From assembly GCF_000312125.1 (NCBI RefSeq), contig NZ_HE978645.1:1-64000 (forward strand): DNA of 64,000 nucleotides, read 5' to 3'. This document shows, piece by piece, positions 46,293 to 55,611 of the stretch. Every line of letters begins with the position of its first letter. Position 1 is the stretch's first letter. Below the pieces are notes generated by a model. That model saw only the letters and a list, made by a program, of their open reading frames with translations. It was not told where the DNA came from and did no database searches. The translations under genes were made by a program, and so were the position numbers. This DNA comes from Timonella senegalensis JC301 (GTDB lineage: Bacteria; Actinomycetota; Actinomycetes; Actinomycetales; Cellulomonadaceae).

Positions 46293-48968
46293 ATGTCCAC
46301 ACCAAAGAACACTTCAACTGGGGACGTCGTGGGTCGCCACGAGGCCGAGCAGGAGATGCCCGCTTCGATGCGCGGTGACGTCAATCTTCTTGCCACGCTT
46401 TTGGGACAGGTGCTTCGGGAATCTGACTCACCGGGCCTATTCGAGGACGTTGAGCGCCTTCGCACCGCGACGATCGCCGCGTACACAGACACCACGCCCG
46501 AGGCGTTCGACCGCGCCGTCGAGGTAGTTGAGTCCTTCACCCTAGAACGAGCAGATGAGGTGGCCCGCGCTTTCACCTGCTACTTCCACCTGGTGAACCT
46601 CGCGGAAGAGCACCACCGTGTGCGCTCCCTGAGGACCCGCGACCTCGAGGTGGACTTCCCGCACAAGCGCGGCGCGCTGGCCGAGGCGTACGCGCAACTC
46701 GTCGAGGAACTCGGACCTGAGGAAGCGTCCGAGAAGCTCCAAGGTTTGCGGTTCCACCCCGTGTTCACGGCACACCCCACCGAGGCGCGTCGCCGTGCCA
46801 TCTCGACCTCAATTCGCCGTATCTCCGGATTCCTGACCGACCTCGAGTCGCTCTCGGCAGCCGGAACCGAGGCAGCCCGCGTCAAGGGCAACCTCATCGA
46901 GGAAATCGACACCCTGTGGCGCACTGCTCCCCTGCGCGCGACCAAGCCGACCCCTGAGGCTGAGGTCCGCTCGGTCATGGCTGCGTTCGACGACACGCTT
47001 TTCACCGCGGTCCCCAACATGTATTCACGCATGGACGGCGCGCTCAAGGGCGACATCGAGGCCGGATACACAGGGCCCGTTGTTCCACCCTTCGTGCGCG
47101 TCGGCTCGTGGGTCGGCGGCGACCGTGACGGTAACCCGTTCGTCACCGCAAAGGTCACCCGCACTGCGGCAGGAATCGCGTCCGAGCACGTACTGCGCGG
47201 CCTTGAGCAAGTCGCGCTGCGCGTTGGCCGCAACCTGACCCTGGACGGCGAGACCACCCCGGCCTCCGACGAGCTCTCGGCTCTACTCGCCTCGCTCCGC
47301 AACAAGGACGAGGACGCAGCTACTGAGATCGCAATGCGCTCCCCCAACGAGCCGCACCGCCACGCCATGCTGCTCATCGCACGCCGTGTTGCGGCCACAC
47401 GCACCCGCAACGCTGACCTTTCCTACTCGGATCCCGAGGATCTCCTCTCGGACCTGCGGATCATCCAGGAGTCGCTCGTATCCGCTGGCGCCAAACGCCA
47501 GGCATTCGGGACCCTGCAGCACCTGATCTGGCAGGTTGAGACCTACGGTTTCCACCTTGCTGAGCTCGAGTGCCGTCAGCACTCCGAGGTACACCGCCGG
47601 GTCCTTGCCGAACTCGAGTCCGGCAAGCCGCTCAGCGAGCAGGCCACAGAGGTTCTCGAGGTATTCCGCGCGATCTCGTTCATCCAGGACCGCTACGGCA
47701 AGCGTGCCGCGGGCCGATACATCGTCTCGTTCACCACGAACGCAGAAGACCTGGCCAACGTGTACAAACTCGCTCGTGCGGCGGTCGGCCCGAAGGGCAC
47801 GCCTCCCGTGCTCGACGTTGTGCCGCTGTTTGAGACGTTCGATGACCTGCAGGCAGCACCTGGCGTCATGAACGAGATCATGGTTGACCCGCTTTATGCC
47901 GCTCGTCTCGAGGAGACTGGGCGCCAGGTCGAGGTCATGCTCGGCTACTCGGACTCCTCCAAGGACGTCGGCCCAGTTGCCGCAACCCTGGCACTGTACG
48001 AGGCCCAGCAGAAGATCGCACAGTGGGCAGACGACAACGACATCAAGCTCACGCTCTTCCACGGCCGTGGAGGCGCTCTTGGGCGCGGTGGCGGCCCTGC
48101 AAACAGCGCGATCCTGGCACAGCCGCCACACTCGGTTGATGGTAGGTTCAAGCTCACAGAGCAGGGTGAGGTCATCTTTGCCCGTTACGGCGACCCTGAA
48201 ATCGCGATCCGCCACATGGACCAGGTCGCGGGAGCAATCCTCCAAGCGCTCGCTCCGTCGAACGAGAAGCGCAACTGGGACGCCGCAGCCAAGTATGCAG
48301 GCGTGGCTCAGACCATGGAAGACGCATCGCGTGCTCACTTCTTCGAGCTGGTCAAGGCCCCTGGCTTCGCGCCATGGTTTGCCACGGTCACTCCGATGGA
48401 AGAGATCGGCATGCTCGCATTGGGCTCGCGCCCTGCGCGTCGTGGCCTGTCCGTTGAGTCCCTTGAGGACCTCCGCGCGATCCCATGGGTGTTCGCGTGG
48501 ACTCAGGCCCGCATCAACCTCGCCGGCTGGTTCGGCTTGGGCGCGGCGCTTGAGGCTGTGGGAGACCTCCCCATTCTTCAAGAGGCGTACCGTGAATGGC
48601 CGCTCTTCCGCACCATGATCGACAACGTGGCGATGTCCCTTGCAAAGACGGACGACAGGATTGCTTCCGAATACCTTGCTCTGGGCGACCGTGAGGACCT
48701 GTCTGCACTCGTGCTCAACGAGATGGACCGGACTCGCTCGTGGGTCACCAAGATCATCGGCGGAGAGGAGCTTCTCTCCAACAAGCCAGTGCTCTCCCGC
48801 GCCGTGAAGCTGCGTAGCCCGTACGTTGACGCACTCTCGTTGATCCAGCTCCGTGCGCTCCGCGCGCTGCGCAATGCCCCGCAGGACGCCGAGACCGACC
48901 CAGAAGTCCAACGACTTCTGCTGCTTTCTGTTTCAGGTGTCGCAGCAGGACTGCAGAACACCGGCTGA
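46293..48968 (+). CDS. ppc: phosphoenolpyruvate carboxylase
   Basis: 891 residues, normal for bacterial PEPC. It carboxylates PEP to oxaloacetate, replenishing the TCA cycle. Motifs: the catalytic His in VFTAHPTEARRRAI (about 160-175), VGSWVGGDRDGNPFVT, GYSDSSKDVG, and FHGRGGALGRGGGP, a catalytic loop. It ends ...GVAAGLQNTG as usual. It is a single-gene unit closed by a strong terminator. Confidence 0.96.
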   Translation: MSTPKNTSTGDVVGRHEAEQEMPASMRGDVNLLATLLGQVLRESDSPGLFEDVERLRTATIAAYTDTTPEAFDRAVEVVESFTLERADEVARAFTCYFHLVNLAEEHHRVRSLRTRDLEVDFPHKRGALAEAYAQLVEELGPEEASEKLQGLRFHPVFTAHPTEARRRAISTSIRRISGFLTDLESLSAAGTEAARVKGNLIEEIDTLWRTAPLRATKPTPEAEVRSVMAAFDDTLFTAVPNMYSRMDGALKGDIEAGYTGPVVPPFVRVGSWVGGDRDGNPFVTAKVTRTAAGIASEHVLRGLEQVALRVGRNLTLDGETTPASDELSALLASLRNKDEDAATEIAMRSPNEPHRHAMLLIARRVAATRTRNADLSYSDPEDLLSDLRIIQESLVSAGAKRQAFGTLQHLIWQVETYGFHLAELECRQHSEVHRRVLAELESGKPLSEQATEVLEVFRAISFIQDRYGKRAAGRYIVSFTTNAEDLANVYKLARAAVGPKGTPPVLDVVPLFETFDDLQAAPGVMNEIMVDPLYAARLEETGRQVEVMLGYSDSSKDVGPVAATLALYEAQQKIAQWADDNDIKLTLFHGRGGALGRGGGPANSAILAQPPHSVDGRFKLTEQGEVIFARYGDPEIAIRHMDQVAGAILQALAPSNEKRNWDAAAKYAGVAQTMEDASRAHFFELVKAPGFAPWFATVTPMEEIGMLALGSRPARRGLSVESLEDLRAIPWVFAWTQARINLAGWFGLGAALEAVGDLPILQEAYREWPLFRTMIDNVAMSLAKTDDRIASEYLALGDREDLSALVLNEMDRTRSWVTKIIGGEELLSNKPVLSRAVKLRSPYVDALSLIQLRALRALRNAPQDAETDPEVQRLLLLSVSGVAAGLQNTG

Positions 48969-48986
48969 TAAATACTGCTGAGCCAG

Positions 48987-49030
48987 ACGATGCCCTCCTC
49001 TTGGAATGCCGGGAGGAGGGCATCGTTTTT
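48987..49030 (+). terminator. terminator after ppc
   Basis: 14-bp stem ACGATGCCCTCCTC/GAGGAGGGCATCGT, 12-nt loop, followed by TTTT. Confidence 0.9.
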
Positions 49031-49173
49031 CCGTTAGCGGTCCGGTTTTACGCAGTTGCACGGAAAGTCTTGACTCTGCGACCGTGTCGTGTGCGCTTCA
49101 AGTTGCTCACCGAACGTCAGACCAGTTGAGTAAAGTAAGTACACACAGTGATCCATCGATCTTTGGAGAACAC

Positions 49174-49620
49174 ATGTCCTACACGGGCAACAACAATGAC
49201 CAGAGCTTTTCAAACTCTGATTCGCAGAGCGGCTCGGGCCGTAGGAGCAGCATCGGCGAACTCGTAGGGCAGCTGTCCGAACAGGTCGCGCGTTTGCTGC
49301 GTGCGGAGGTCAACTCATACAAGAGCGAACTGACGCAGAAGGCAGCCAAGTCCGGCATGGGCATTGGACTGCTCGTCGGCGCCGGCGTCTTTGCGCTGTT
49401 CGGCCTCGGCTACCTCTTCTTCGCGGGCTATCATGGCCTCGACAACGTACTTCCAAGCTGGGCAGCGTCGCTCGTCACCGCCGTGATCATCCTGGCAGTC
49501 GCCGGCATCTTGGGACTCGTTGGAAAGAACACGATTGCGAAGAACACCCCTCCCACCCCTTCATCAGCAATCAACGCGATCAAAGACGACGTTAACCACA
49601 TCAAGGACGGCATCAAATGA
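49174..49620 (+). CDS. holin-superfamily (phage holin 3.6/DUF1469-like) membrane protein
   Basis: 148 residues from ATG 49174 with GGAG 5 nt upstream. A Ser/Asn-rich N-terminus precedes an amphipathic helix (ELVGQLSEQVARLLRAEVNS) and two membrane segments (about 70-92 and 100-123). Proteins of this kind are common chromosomal actinobacterial genes and not evidence of a prophage. It overlaps the DUF3618 gene by 4 bp, a frequent pairing. Confidence 0.85.
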   Translation: MSYTGNNNDQSFSNSDSQSGSGRRSSIGELVGQLSEQVARLLRAEVNSYKSELTQKAAKSGMGIGLLVGAGVFALFGLGYLFFAGYHGLDNVLPSWAASLVTAVIILAVAGILGLVGKNTIAKNTPPTPSSAINAIKDDVNHIKDGIK

Positions 49621-49904
49621 GCGATCCTCGCGACATCCACCCAGAGGTTCAGGCCGCTCGTGATGAGCTCACCGCGACCCTCGACGAGCTGCTCACCCGC
49701 GTCAACCCTAAAAACGTTGCTCAGGAAGTCTCCTCTGCAACAAAGCTTGCTGCAACTGACGCAGCCACCTTTGTCACCGGAGGAGGCTTCCCACACGACG
49801 ACGAGGACCCTCGCAGGGCACGCAACGCAAAGGCTGCACTCGGTGTTGCCGTGGGTGGTGCGGCTCTCCTGGTTCTGAGCATCCTGACCAAGAAGCGCAA
49901 GTAA
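49617..49904 (+). CDS. DUF3618 protein
   Basis: 95 residues. VQAARDELTATLDELLTRVNPKNVAQ is the DUF3618 pattern, and the C-terminus is a single membrane helix (LGVAVGGAALLVLSIL). It is coupled to the holin-like gene (ATGA overlap). The family is thought to act at the envelope; the function is unknown. Confidence 0.85.
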   Translation: MSDPRDIHPEVQAARDELTATLDELLTRVNPKNVAQEVSSATKLAATDAATFVTGGGFPHDDEDPRRARNAKAALGVAVGGAALLVLSILTKKRK

Positions 49905-49919
49905 TCCCGCGGCGCTCTT

Positions 49920-51392
49920 GTGCCCTCTGCGAGTGAAGTAACCGATAGCCCGAAGCGTCGTACCCGCCGACTCGGGCTATCGGTGCGATCTCGCATGCTG
50001 GTGGGCATGATTGTTCTCGTTGTGGGAATCCTGGCCGCGTCAACTGTGACGCTCTACCTACTGCAGCATCGCGAGATGACCAACCGCATTGACGATTCAC
50101 TGCGGCGCGCCACCAGCAACTACCAGCGCCTCGTAACGGCCCCGAACGACTCCGAGACGGGCAAGCCGTACGCGAGTGTGTCCGACATCCTCTACAGGGC
50201 GATGCAGAGCACGCAGCCCGCTGAGCACGAGGGCCACGTAGCCATTCTCGATGGCGCACTGCGCTGGACGGCCCCCGACACCGTCGGCGTCCGGTTGGAG
50301 GACGACCCTCAGTTCATGTCGTGGGCAGCGGGCGCTGAGGCCGACGGCAAGGTCTACATACGCACCATCACAACTGACAAAGCGACCTACCGGGCGGTCT
50401 CGCTGCCGGCGTCGATCCGCGGAGGCGATCAGGTCGGCCTCTACGTAGCCGCCTACGACCTGACCGCGGAGCGTCGTAGCCTCTACGATTCGTTCTTGCC
50501 GTTCGTGTGGATCAGCCTCGGCCTCCTAGTCGCCGGCGTTGTCGCCTCATGGTTCCTCGTGGGACGCATGCTGCGTCCACTACGCGACCTTCGTGAGACT
50601 GCCCAGTCCATCACTCAGACGGACCTGTCCCGCCGCATTGGCGCCACCGGCACCGATGACCTCGCAGAGCTCTCCCACACTTTCGATTCCATGCTGGACC
50701 GCGTAGAGTCCGCCTTGGACTCCCACAAAAAGCTTCTCGACGATGTTGGTCACGAACTGCGCACGCCCGTCACGATTGTCCGTGGTCACCTTGAGTTGGT
50801 TGATCCGGCGGACCCTGAGGACGTGCGCGAGACCAGGGAACTCGCACTCGACGAGTTGGACCGCATGGCACTCCTGATAGACGACCTGCTGCTGCTCGCA
50901 AAGTCGGACCGTGTGGACTTTGTGCGCCCATTGCCTGTCCCGCTCGACGAACTCACCGCAGACGTGTTTGCCAAGGCCAAACTGCTCGGAGACCGGGAAT
51001 GGACGTTTGCCGCGGAGTCCGGCCTGACGGTCATAGCAGACCCCCAGCGCATCACCCAAGCAGCGCTCCAACTATGTGAGAACGCCGTCAAGTACTCGGA
51101 CCCCGGAAGCGCAATCCACGTGTCAGCCCACGCCTTTGAGCCCGGCTACGCCGCGCTGCGGGTAACTGACCACGGCCGCGGCATCTCATCCCGAGACCGC
51201 GAAAAGATCCTCGAGCGGTTCGTGCGCGGGACCAGTTCCGCTGGAACCAAGGGATCCGGGCTGGGACTCGCAATATCGTCGGCAATCATTTCGGCCCATG
51301 GGGGCCGCCTAGACATCAAGTCAGCAGAGGACGAGGGGTCCACCTTCACCATCGTCCTTCCCACCACGCAAGCGAGCCCGAAAGTACTATGA
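49920..51392 (+). CDS. sensor histidine kinase
   Basis: 490 residues from GTG 49920, 15 bp after the DUF3618 stop. Membrane helix (about 28-50), extracytoplasmic sensor (50-190), second helix (195-215), HAMP (LRPLRDLRETAQSITQTDLS), HisKA with the phosphoacceptor in DDVGHELRTPVTIVRGH, and an ATPase with N box LCENAVKYSD and G boxes DHGRGIS and GSGLGLAIS. The ribosome site is weak, so the start is tentative. Its stop overlaps the response regulator (ATGA). The signal is unknown. Confidence 0.92.
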   Translation: MPSASEVTDSPKRRTRRLGLSVRSRMLVGMIVLVVGILAASTVTLYLLQHREMTNRIDDSLRRATSNYQRLVTAPNDSETGKPYASVSDILYRAMQSTQPAEHEGHVAILDGALRWTAPDTVGVRLEDDPQFMSWAAGAEADGKVYIRTITTDKATYRAVSLPASIRGGDQVGLYVAAYDLTAERRSLYDSFLPFVWISLGLLVAGVVASWFLVGRMLRPLRDLRETAQSITQTDLSRRIGATGTDDLAELSHTFDSMLDRVESALDSHKKLLDDVGHELRTPVTIVRGHLELVDPADPEDVRETRELALDELDRMALLIDDLLLLAKSDRVDFVRPLPVPLDELTADVFAKAKLLGDREWTFAAESGLTVIADPQRITQAALQLCENAVKYSDPGSAIHVSAHAFEPGYAALRVTDHGRGISSRDREKILERFVRGTSSAGTKGSGLGLAISSAIISAHGGRLDIKSAEDEGSTFTIVLPTTQASPKVL

Positions 51393-52072
51393 ACAAGATC
51401 CTGATCGTCGAGGATGAGGAGCGGATCAGTTCCTTCATTTCAAAGGGGCTACGTGCGGCGGGATATGAGCCGCTCGCGGTGCCGAGCGCGCAAGGCGCGC
51501 GGATTGCCCTGGCGGCCGGCACATTCTCCCTGATCGTGCTCGATATCGGGCTCCCCGACGAGAGCGGCCTGGACGTTCTCGCCTCCCTGCGTGAATCGGG
51601 AAACGACATCCCCGTCATCGTGTTGACTGCGCGTACGAGTATTGACGACACTGTGGCGAGCCTCGAAGGCGGCGCAGACGACTACATGGCCAAGCCGTTC
51701 CGGTTTGAAGAGTTGCTCGCGCGGATCAAACTGCGCCTGCGCAACTCATCGCCGCAGGAAGAGGCATCGAATGAGCTGGTCAACGGGCCTCTCCGGCTCG
51801 AACTGCTAACCCGCAGGGTCTACCTCGGCGATCGGCTGGTTGATCTTTCCACGCGTGAGTTCGCGCTTGCGGAGACCTTCCTGACCAACGTGGATATTGT
51901 CCTCTCACGCGAGCAACTGCTGAGCCTTGTCTGGGGATACGATTTCGACCCTGGGTCCAACGTGGTCGACGTGTACGTACGATATCTGCGCAACAAGATA
52001 GGCGCTTCGTGGTTCGAAACTGTCCGCGGAGTCGGATACCGCATGCCCAAGGCCTCCAAAGCGCTCGCCTGA
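51389..52072 (+). CDS. OmpR-family response regulator
   Basis: 227 residues. The receiver has acidic Asp/Glu at 9-11, phosphoacceptor Asp52 in LIVLDIGLP, Thr in VLTART and Lys in MAKPFR. The C-terminal winged helix (about 130-225) contains STREFALAETFLTN and VDVYVRYLRNKIG. It is the partner of the kinase upstream. The convergent secreted repeat protein is a possible target, by position only. Confidence 0.93.
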   Translation: MNKILIVEDEERISSFISKGLRAAGYEPLAVPSAQGARIALAAGTFSLIVLDIGLPDESGLDVLASLRESGNDIPVIVLTARTSIDDTVASLEGGADDYMAKPFRFEELLARIKLRLRNSSPQEEASNELVNGPLRLELLTRRVYLGDRLVDLSTREFALAETFLTNVDIVLSREQLLSLVWGYDFDPGSNVVDVYVRYLRNKIGASWFETVRGVGYRMPKASKALA

Positions 52073-52199
52073 GCGGTTGTGACGTGGGCGGGTGTTGCCT
52101 GCGCGGTAGCCGCTTGGATGGCTGTGGCTTGGGCGGGTATTGCCTGAGTGGCTGTTGCCTGCGCGCTGGGCGCGGCATGAGGGGACGGCTATAGACACG

Positions 52200-52237
52200 C
52201 TGAGGCCCGGCACACCAGGTGGTGTGCCGGGCCTCAG
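52200..52237. terminator. terminator between response regulator and repeat protein
   Basis: 17-bp stem CTGAGGCCCGGCACACC with a 4-nt loop, between convergent genes. The 52080-52190 stretch just before it is rich in GGCTGTGGCTTGG-like repeats. Confidence 0.8.
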
Positions 52238-52288
52238 CGAATCTACGTCGCGAACTACAGGGTTCGAGCTGCCTGCGCGCCCTGTGGG

Positions 52289-52744
52289 CTAGTTGGCTGA
52301 CTTAGCCGATGGTGCGCTCACCGGAGACTTAGGTGAAACCGGAGTGACAGCCGACTTAGGTGAGATCGGTGTGGCAGCTGACTTAGGTGAGATCGGTGTG
52401 GCAGCCGACTTAGGTGAGATCGGTGTGACTGCGGAGTTGGCCGAAACCGGAGAGATCGGGCTTGCCGCGGTCACCTGGCTAGCAGCGCTCACAGGGGTCC
52501 TCGGCGAGATTGGAGAGTTGGCGCTCTTCGGCGACGGCGCGGACACTGCGGCAACGGCCGTGTCAGTCGGGCTCGCTGAGGGGGTCGCCGAGACCTTGGT
52601 AGCGTCCGAGGTGCTTTGCAGGTCACCCACGTTGTCGAGCTGAGCATCGGATGGGTTCTGGATCGCGTTCGCGGCTGCAAAGGTTCCAGTCACGGCAACC
52701 AGGCCAAGAGCTCCGGTCGCAATCCACGTTGTTGGGACCTTCAT
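52289..52744 (-). CDS. secreted or anchored Ser/Pro/Lys repeat protein
   Basis: 151 residues from ATG 52744, with GGGAGG 5 nt upstream; a longer frame to 52849 is rejected. The N-terminal hydrophobic segment (WIATGALGLVAVTGTFAAANA) is a signal peptide or anchor. The rest is low-complexity: Ala/Ser/Thr/Pro with a run of TPISPKSAA-type 9-residue repeats (about 105-140), interrupted by Lys. It may be a cell-wall-spanning linker. It is convergent with a two-component system. No family is recognised. Confidence 0.75.
   Translation of the reverse strand: MKVPTTWIATGALGLVAVTGTFAAANAIQNPSDAQLDNVGDLQSTSDATKVSATPSASPTDTAVAAVSAPSPKSANSPISPRTPVSAASQVTAASPISPVSANSAVTPISPKSAATPISPKSAATPISPKSAVTPVSPKSPVSAPSAKSAN
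52326..52433. repeat. 27-bp coding tandem repeat
   Basis: Four copies of a 27-bp unit beginning GACTTAGGTGA on the plus strand, the middle copies nearly identical (GAGATCGGTGTGGCAGC). It encodes the SPKSAATPI repeats; copy-number change would keep the frame. Confidence 0.85.
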
Positions 52745-52929
52745 GATGGCCTCCCTTTCGTCTATGCACTTCTTCAGGAACGCCGGTTGACCGGCCATTC
52801 GATGAGGTGTCCTGAAACCGTGCGAGTCTCTGTCTGCCTGCGTCCTCAACCGAACAAGTACAACTCTGCACGCCCAACGTGAATCAACAAGAAGAGCACG
52901 ATGAGAATGCTCTCATAAAGGGTGAGAAC

Positions 52930-54264
52930 CTAGACAACCACGCGGTTCATCAGGTCTTCCGCTAGTTCAAGCCGCGCCAAAGCCGCCTTCTCCCACTCCG
53001 GATTCTCCTCGTCGCGCGCCCCTGCAATCAGGGTCAAAACGATTCCCGCAGACCTCGCGTACAGCCCGTCCACGGTGATCCCGTGGAGCCGGAGGTAGTC
53101 CGCAAAGTCCTCAAGGTACTCATCTACAAACTGTGGCACGTGTGCATACCGCTCATCGAGCGTGGGCAACACCGCAAGGTGTCCCACAAAGCACGCAAGA
53201 TCGTCGATAAGGTATCCGGGCCCCGCAGAGTCGATGTCAATCAGGCCGCTGATCAGGCCATTCTCCACAAACACGTTGGCTTCGTAGAAGTCGCCGTGAT
53301 TGGGCGCGAGCGGGCCGCGTTCGGCGGTCTCGAGCACCCGCTCGATCCGCGCCACGAGCGCGTCAATGCGCGCGGCGGAACCGGGAATGGCCGTCCGTGC
53401 GGCGTGCGCGTACCAACTCAGCCTGTCAGTCCACGCGGGGCGGCTCGGCATAGTGGCGATCTCGGCGGGAAAGGCGGTGAGGAGCGAGATAATCTGGCCT
53501 CCGCTAATAGGACGGATGCGCGAGTCCATGATTGCCTGCGCGAGCGGCATTCCGCGGACTTGAGCAATGGCCACGACTCCGTCCACCAGCGGGCCGATAG
53601 TCGCCGGCACGGGAACCCCTGCGCGGAAGAGAAGTTCGTGCTTGTGCCTCAGAATCTCCGCATCCTTGCGAAGGACCTTGAGGAAGATCGTGCCCGTGGG
53701 CTGGGCAAAGGTTGCCTTCAACACTGCCCGCCGCAGCGGCCTGTAGGCCATTGTTTCGAGGTCGATGAGGGCTGCACCATTGCCCCAGGTCTCCTGGACC
53801 GACTCCGGAATGCTCGCGCGTGAAAGCCCCACCAAACCCGGATCGTGAGGGTGCTCCCAGAACGTGAGGTCCCCGCGTCCGCTCGACATACGCACCACAT
53901 TCGGTGCTTCGGCGTCGATGACCTCCGACGTAGCAACTACAAAGAGAGGAGCCACTGACGCATCCGAGTTGGGTTCTGCAGAGGGTTCTGGCTGGCCGGG
54001 CGGCGAGTGCGAGGCCGTGTGGTTGATTGCATCCGGGGAGGCGCCCTGGGGCTCGAAAGAGACGGGCTGCTCGGCCGGAGCACTATCGACAACCTCGAAC
54101 AGCCCTGAAACCCCAGCACCCGGGCGGTGGTGTAGTTCCACCAGAGTTGCGGTCTTCACGGCACCCGCAGCGGCGTAAACACTGGCGATGAGGTCGAGAA
54201 TCTCGGTGTGCGAGAAGAACTCGACTTGCTCTGCTTCGCTCCAGCGCGACTTGCTTGAAACCAT
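52930..54264 (-). CDS. APH-fold phosphotransferase with N-terminal extension
   Basis: About 444 residues from ATG 54264, with AGAGGG 4 nt upstream. The C-terminal ~280 residues have the aminoglycoside-phosphotransferase/choline-kinase fold: catalytic HGDFYEANVF and metal-binding LIDIDSAGPG. The N-terminal ~190 residues include a Pro/Ser-rich linker (about 75-115) and a separate domain of unknown kind. The substrate is unknown; antibiotic resistance should not be assumed. Confidence 0.8.
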   Translation of the reverse strand: MVSSKSRWSEAEQVEFFSHTEILDLIASVYAAAGAVKTATLVELHHRPGAGVSGLFEVVDSAPAEQPVSFEPQGASPDAINHTASHSPPGQPEPSAEPNSDASVAPLFVVATSEVIDAEAPNVVRMSSGRGDLTFWEHPHDPGLVGLSRASIPESVQETWGNGAALIDLETMAYRPLRRAVLKATFAQPTGTIFLKVLRKDAEILRHKHELLFRAGVPVPATIGPLVDGVVAIAQVRGMPLAQAIMDSRIRPISGGQIISLLTAFPAEIATMPSRPAWTDRLSWYAHAARTAIPGSAARIDALVARIERVLETAERGPLAPNHGDFYEANVFVENGLISGLIDIDSAGPGYLIDDLACFVGHLAVLPTLDERYAHVPQFVDEYLEDFADYLRLHGITVDGLYARSAGIVLTLIAGARDEENPEWEKAALARLELAEDLMNRVVV

Positions 54265-54368
54265 TCGGCCCTCTCCATGTCTTGGGCCATTTGATCGCGT
54301 GTTCTGGCACCTTTGCAACCGGAACGCGCTACGACATGAAAGTTACAGGGTGAGATCACCCGGAAAAG

Positions 54369-54408
54369 CACTGAACTGCTGCTTAGAATACTAAGCAGCA
54401 GTTCAGTG
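54369..54408 (-). terminator. terminator after bldC
   Basis: Perfect 18-bp stem CACTGAACTGCTGCTTAG with an AATA loop; reading leftward it is followed by CTTTTCC. Confidence 0.88.
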
Positions 54409-54441
54409 GTGTGAAGCTATTGAGCAGTAAGGCGGCTGAGC

Positions 54442-54684
54442 TTACGCGTCAGGGTGCTTTTCCTTGTAGAACGGAAGATCTTCCTCAGGAATGATCATGC
54501 CGGAGTTCTCAAGCAATGTATGCACTTCGGACTCGCGGTAACGACGGTGGCCGCCGAGAGTACGAATGGACGAGAGCTTGCCGGCCTTGGCCCAGCGGGT
54601 GACGGTCTTAGGATCCACGCGGAACATGGAAGCCACCTCGGCTGGCGTAAGCAGAACCTCTGGTTCGCCACGGTTGATAGACAT
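54442..54684 (-). CDS. bldC: BldC-family MerR-like regulator
   Basis: 80 residues from ATG 54684, with GGAAGG 6 nt upstream. A MerR-type winged HTH covers nearly the whole protein: LLTPAEVASMFRVDPKTVTRW and IRTLGGHRRYRESEV. It closely matches the short BldC regulators of actinobacteria, which bind DNA cooperatively and control development and metabolism. It is a single-gene unit divergent from the DUF3073 gene. Confidence 0.93.
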   Translation of the reverse strand: MSINRGEPEVLLTPAEVASMFRVDPKTVTRWAKAGKLSSIRTLGGHRRYRESEVHTLLENSGMIIPEEDLPFYKEKHPDA

Positions 54685-55000
54685 TTTGTACCTTCCCACG
54701 CAATGATCCGGCTCCAAAGGATTAGAGCTGCGCGATCAAATCATTACGATTTACCCATTATTCCAGTGCGAACCTAGGTGGGCGCAAGCCGATCGGGTGA
54801 AAAATATCACAGCACCCTGTTTTTGAGTCGAAAGTCTTGCCAGACCTGCTGCAGCCGTGTTTCGCCCCTAGAAAAACCGCGATTCCGAGTAGTAAAAAGC
54901 ACGCCTTTCAATGTACGGTTATCCCACGAACAGATTTATTTGAGCACGGGGCCGCCCACATGTGGGCCCGCCCCGCTAATACGTTGAGGGGGTCGGAGCC
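54685..55000. other. divergent promoter region bldC / DUF3073
   Basis: 316 bp with no gene recognised. It is AT-richer than its surroundings (ATCATTACGATTTACCC near 54740, AATATCAC near 54803), as expected for back-to-back promoters. Confidence 0.5.
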
Positions 55001-55204
55001 ATGGGCCGCGGCCGTCAGAAGGCAAAGCAGACAAAGGTTGCACGCGAGTTGAAGTACGCATCCTTTGAGCCTAACTATGAGGCGCTTCAGCGGGAGCTGG
55101 GAAGCACACGTCGCTCGGACGTTGCAACCGAATCTCGCCACGAGAGCGACTATGCCAACTACGACGAGATCGATCCATACTCGGGCAGGTCAGACGAGTT
55201 CTGA
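55001..55204 (+). CDS. DUF3073 protein
   Basis: 67 residues, a basic N-terminus (MGRGRQKAKQTKVARELKY) and an acidic C-terminus (EIDPYSGRSDEF); this is the complete DUF3073 family length. It is conserved in actinobacteria near purM and bldC. The function is unknown; the charge pattern suggests nucleic-acid or ribosome association, which is a guess. Confidence 0.92.
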   Translation: MGRGRQKAKQTKVARELKYASFEPNYEALQRELGSTRRSDVATESRHESDYANYDEIDPYSGRSDEF

Positions 55205-55286
55205 CTTAGCTCCTGGGACCCTCGTCCTTCAAGGTTGCTTCCGAGCTATCCACACGGTGTGAGGGCTTCGTACTAACTAATTATGC

Positions 55287-55325
55287 AAATTCTCGGTAAC
55301 TGCGTCATGCAGTTGCCGAGAATTT
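55287..55325 (+). terminator. terminator after DUF3073
   Basis: 17-bp stem AAATTCTCGGTAACTGC with one wobble, a 5-nt loop, then GTCATG. Confidence 0.75.
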
Positions 55326-55548
55326 GTCATGTCCGTGCTGAACTGGTGGCGTGCTGTACTGGTTGCGTGCTGTGCTGATTTGGCGTGGCGTCCGTGGCAT
55401 GGCGTAGAGCGGGTGGCATGGCACCCGCGGCATGGCGTGGCGTCCGTGGCAAGGCGAGTTGCCGGGTTGGCACGGAGTCGAGTCGGGATGAGGCGCCATC
55501 AGCGCTCTCCACACGTACACGGGCCCCGACAAACACGGCATAGACAAG
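55326..55548. repeat. GGCGTGGC-type low-complexity spacer
   Basis: Non-coding stretch dense in TGGCATGGCGT-like words, with an exact 19-bp direct repeat TGGCGTGGCGTCCGTGGCA at 55381-55399 and 55433-55451. Translated frames here are His/Pro/Arg-rich artefacts. Confidence 0.6.
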
Positions 55549-55582
55549 TTTGGGGCGGGTTCCCGTAGGAACCCGCCCCAAA
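55549..55582 (-). terminator. terminator after purM
   Basis: Perfect 15-bp stem TTTGGGGCGGGTTCC with a CGTA loop, 30 bp past the purM stop. Confidence 0.88.
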
Positions 55583-55611
55583 AGTGAAGCGCAGTGGTTG
55601 CGGAGTACGTA

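Noticed and set aside
49174-49904. prophage remnant
   Set aside because: The holin-superfamily plus DUF3618 pair is a common chromosomal actinobacterial arrangement; no other phage genes occur nearby.
52930-54264. aminoglycoside resistance gene
   Set aside because: The APH fold is shared by many kinases; nothing in the neighbourhood supports antibiotic modification.
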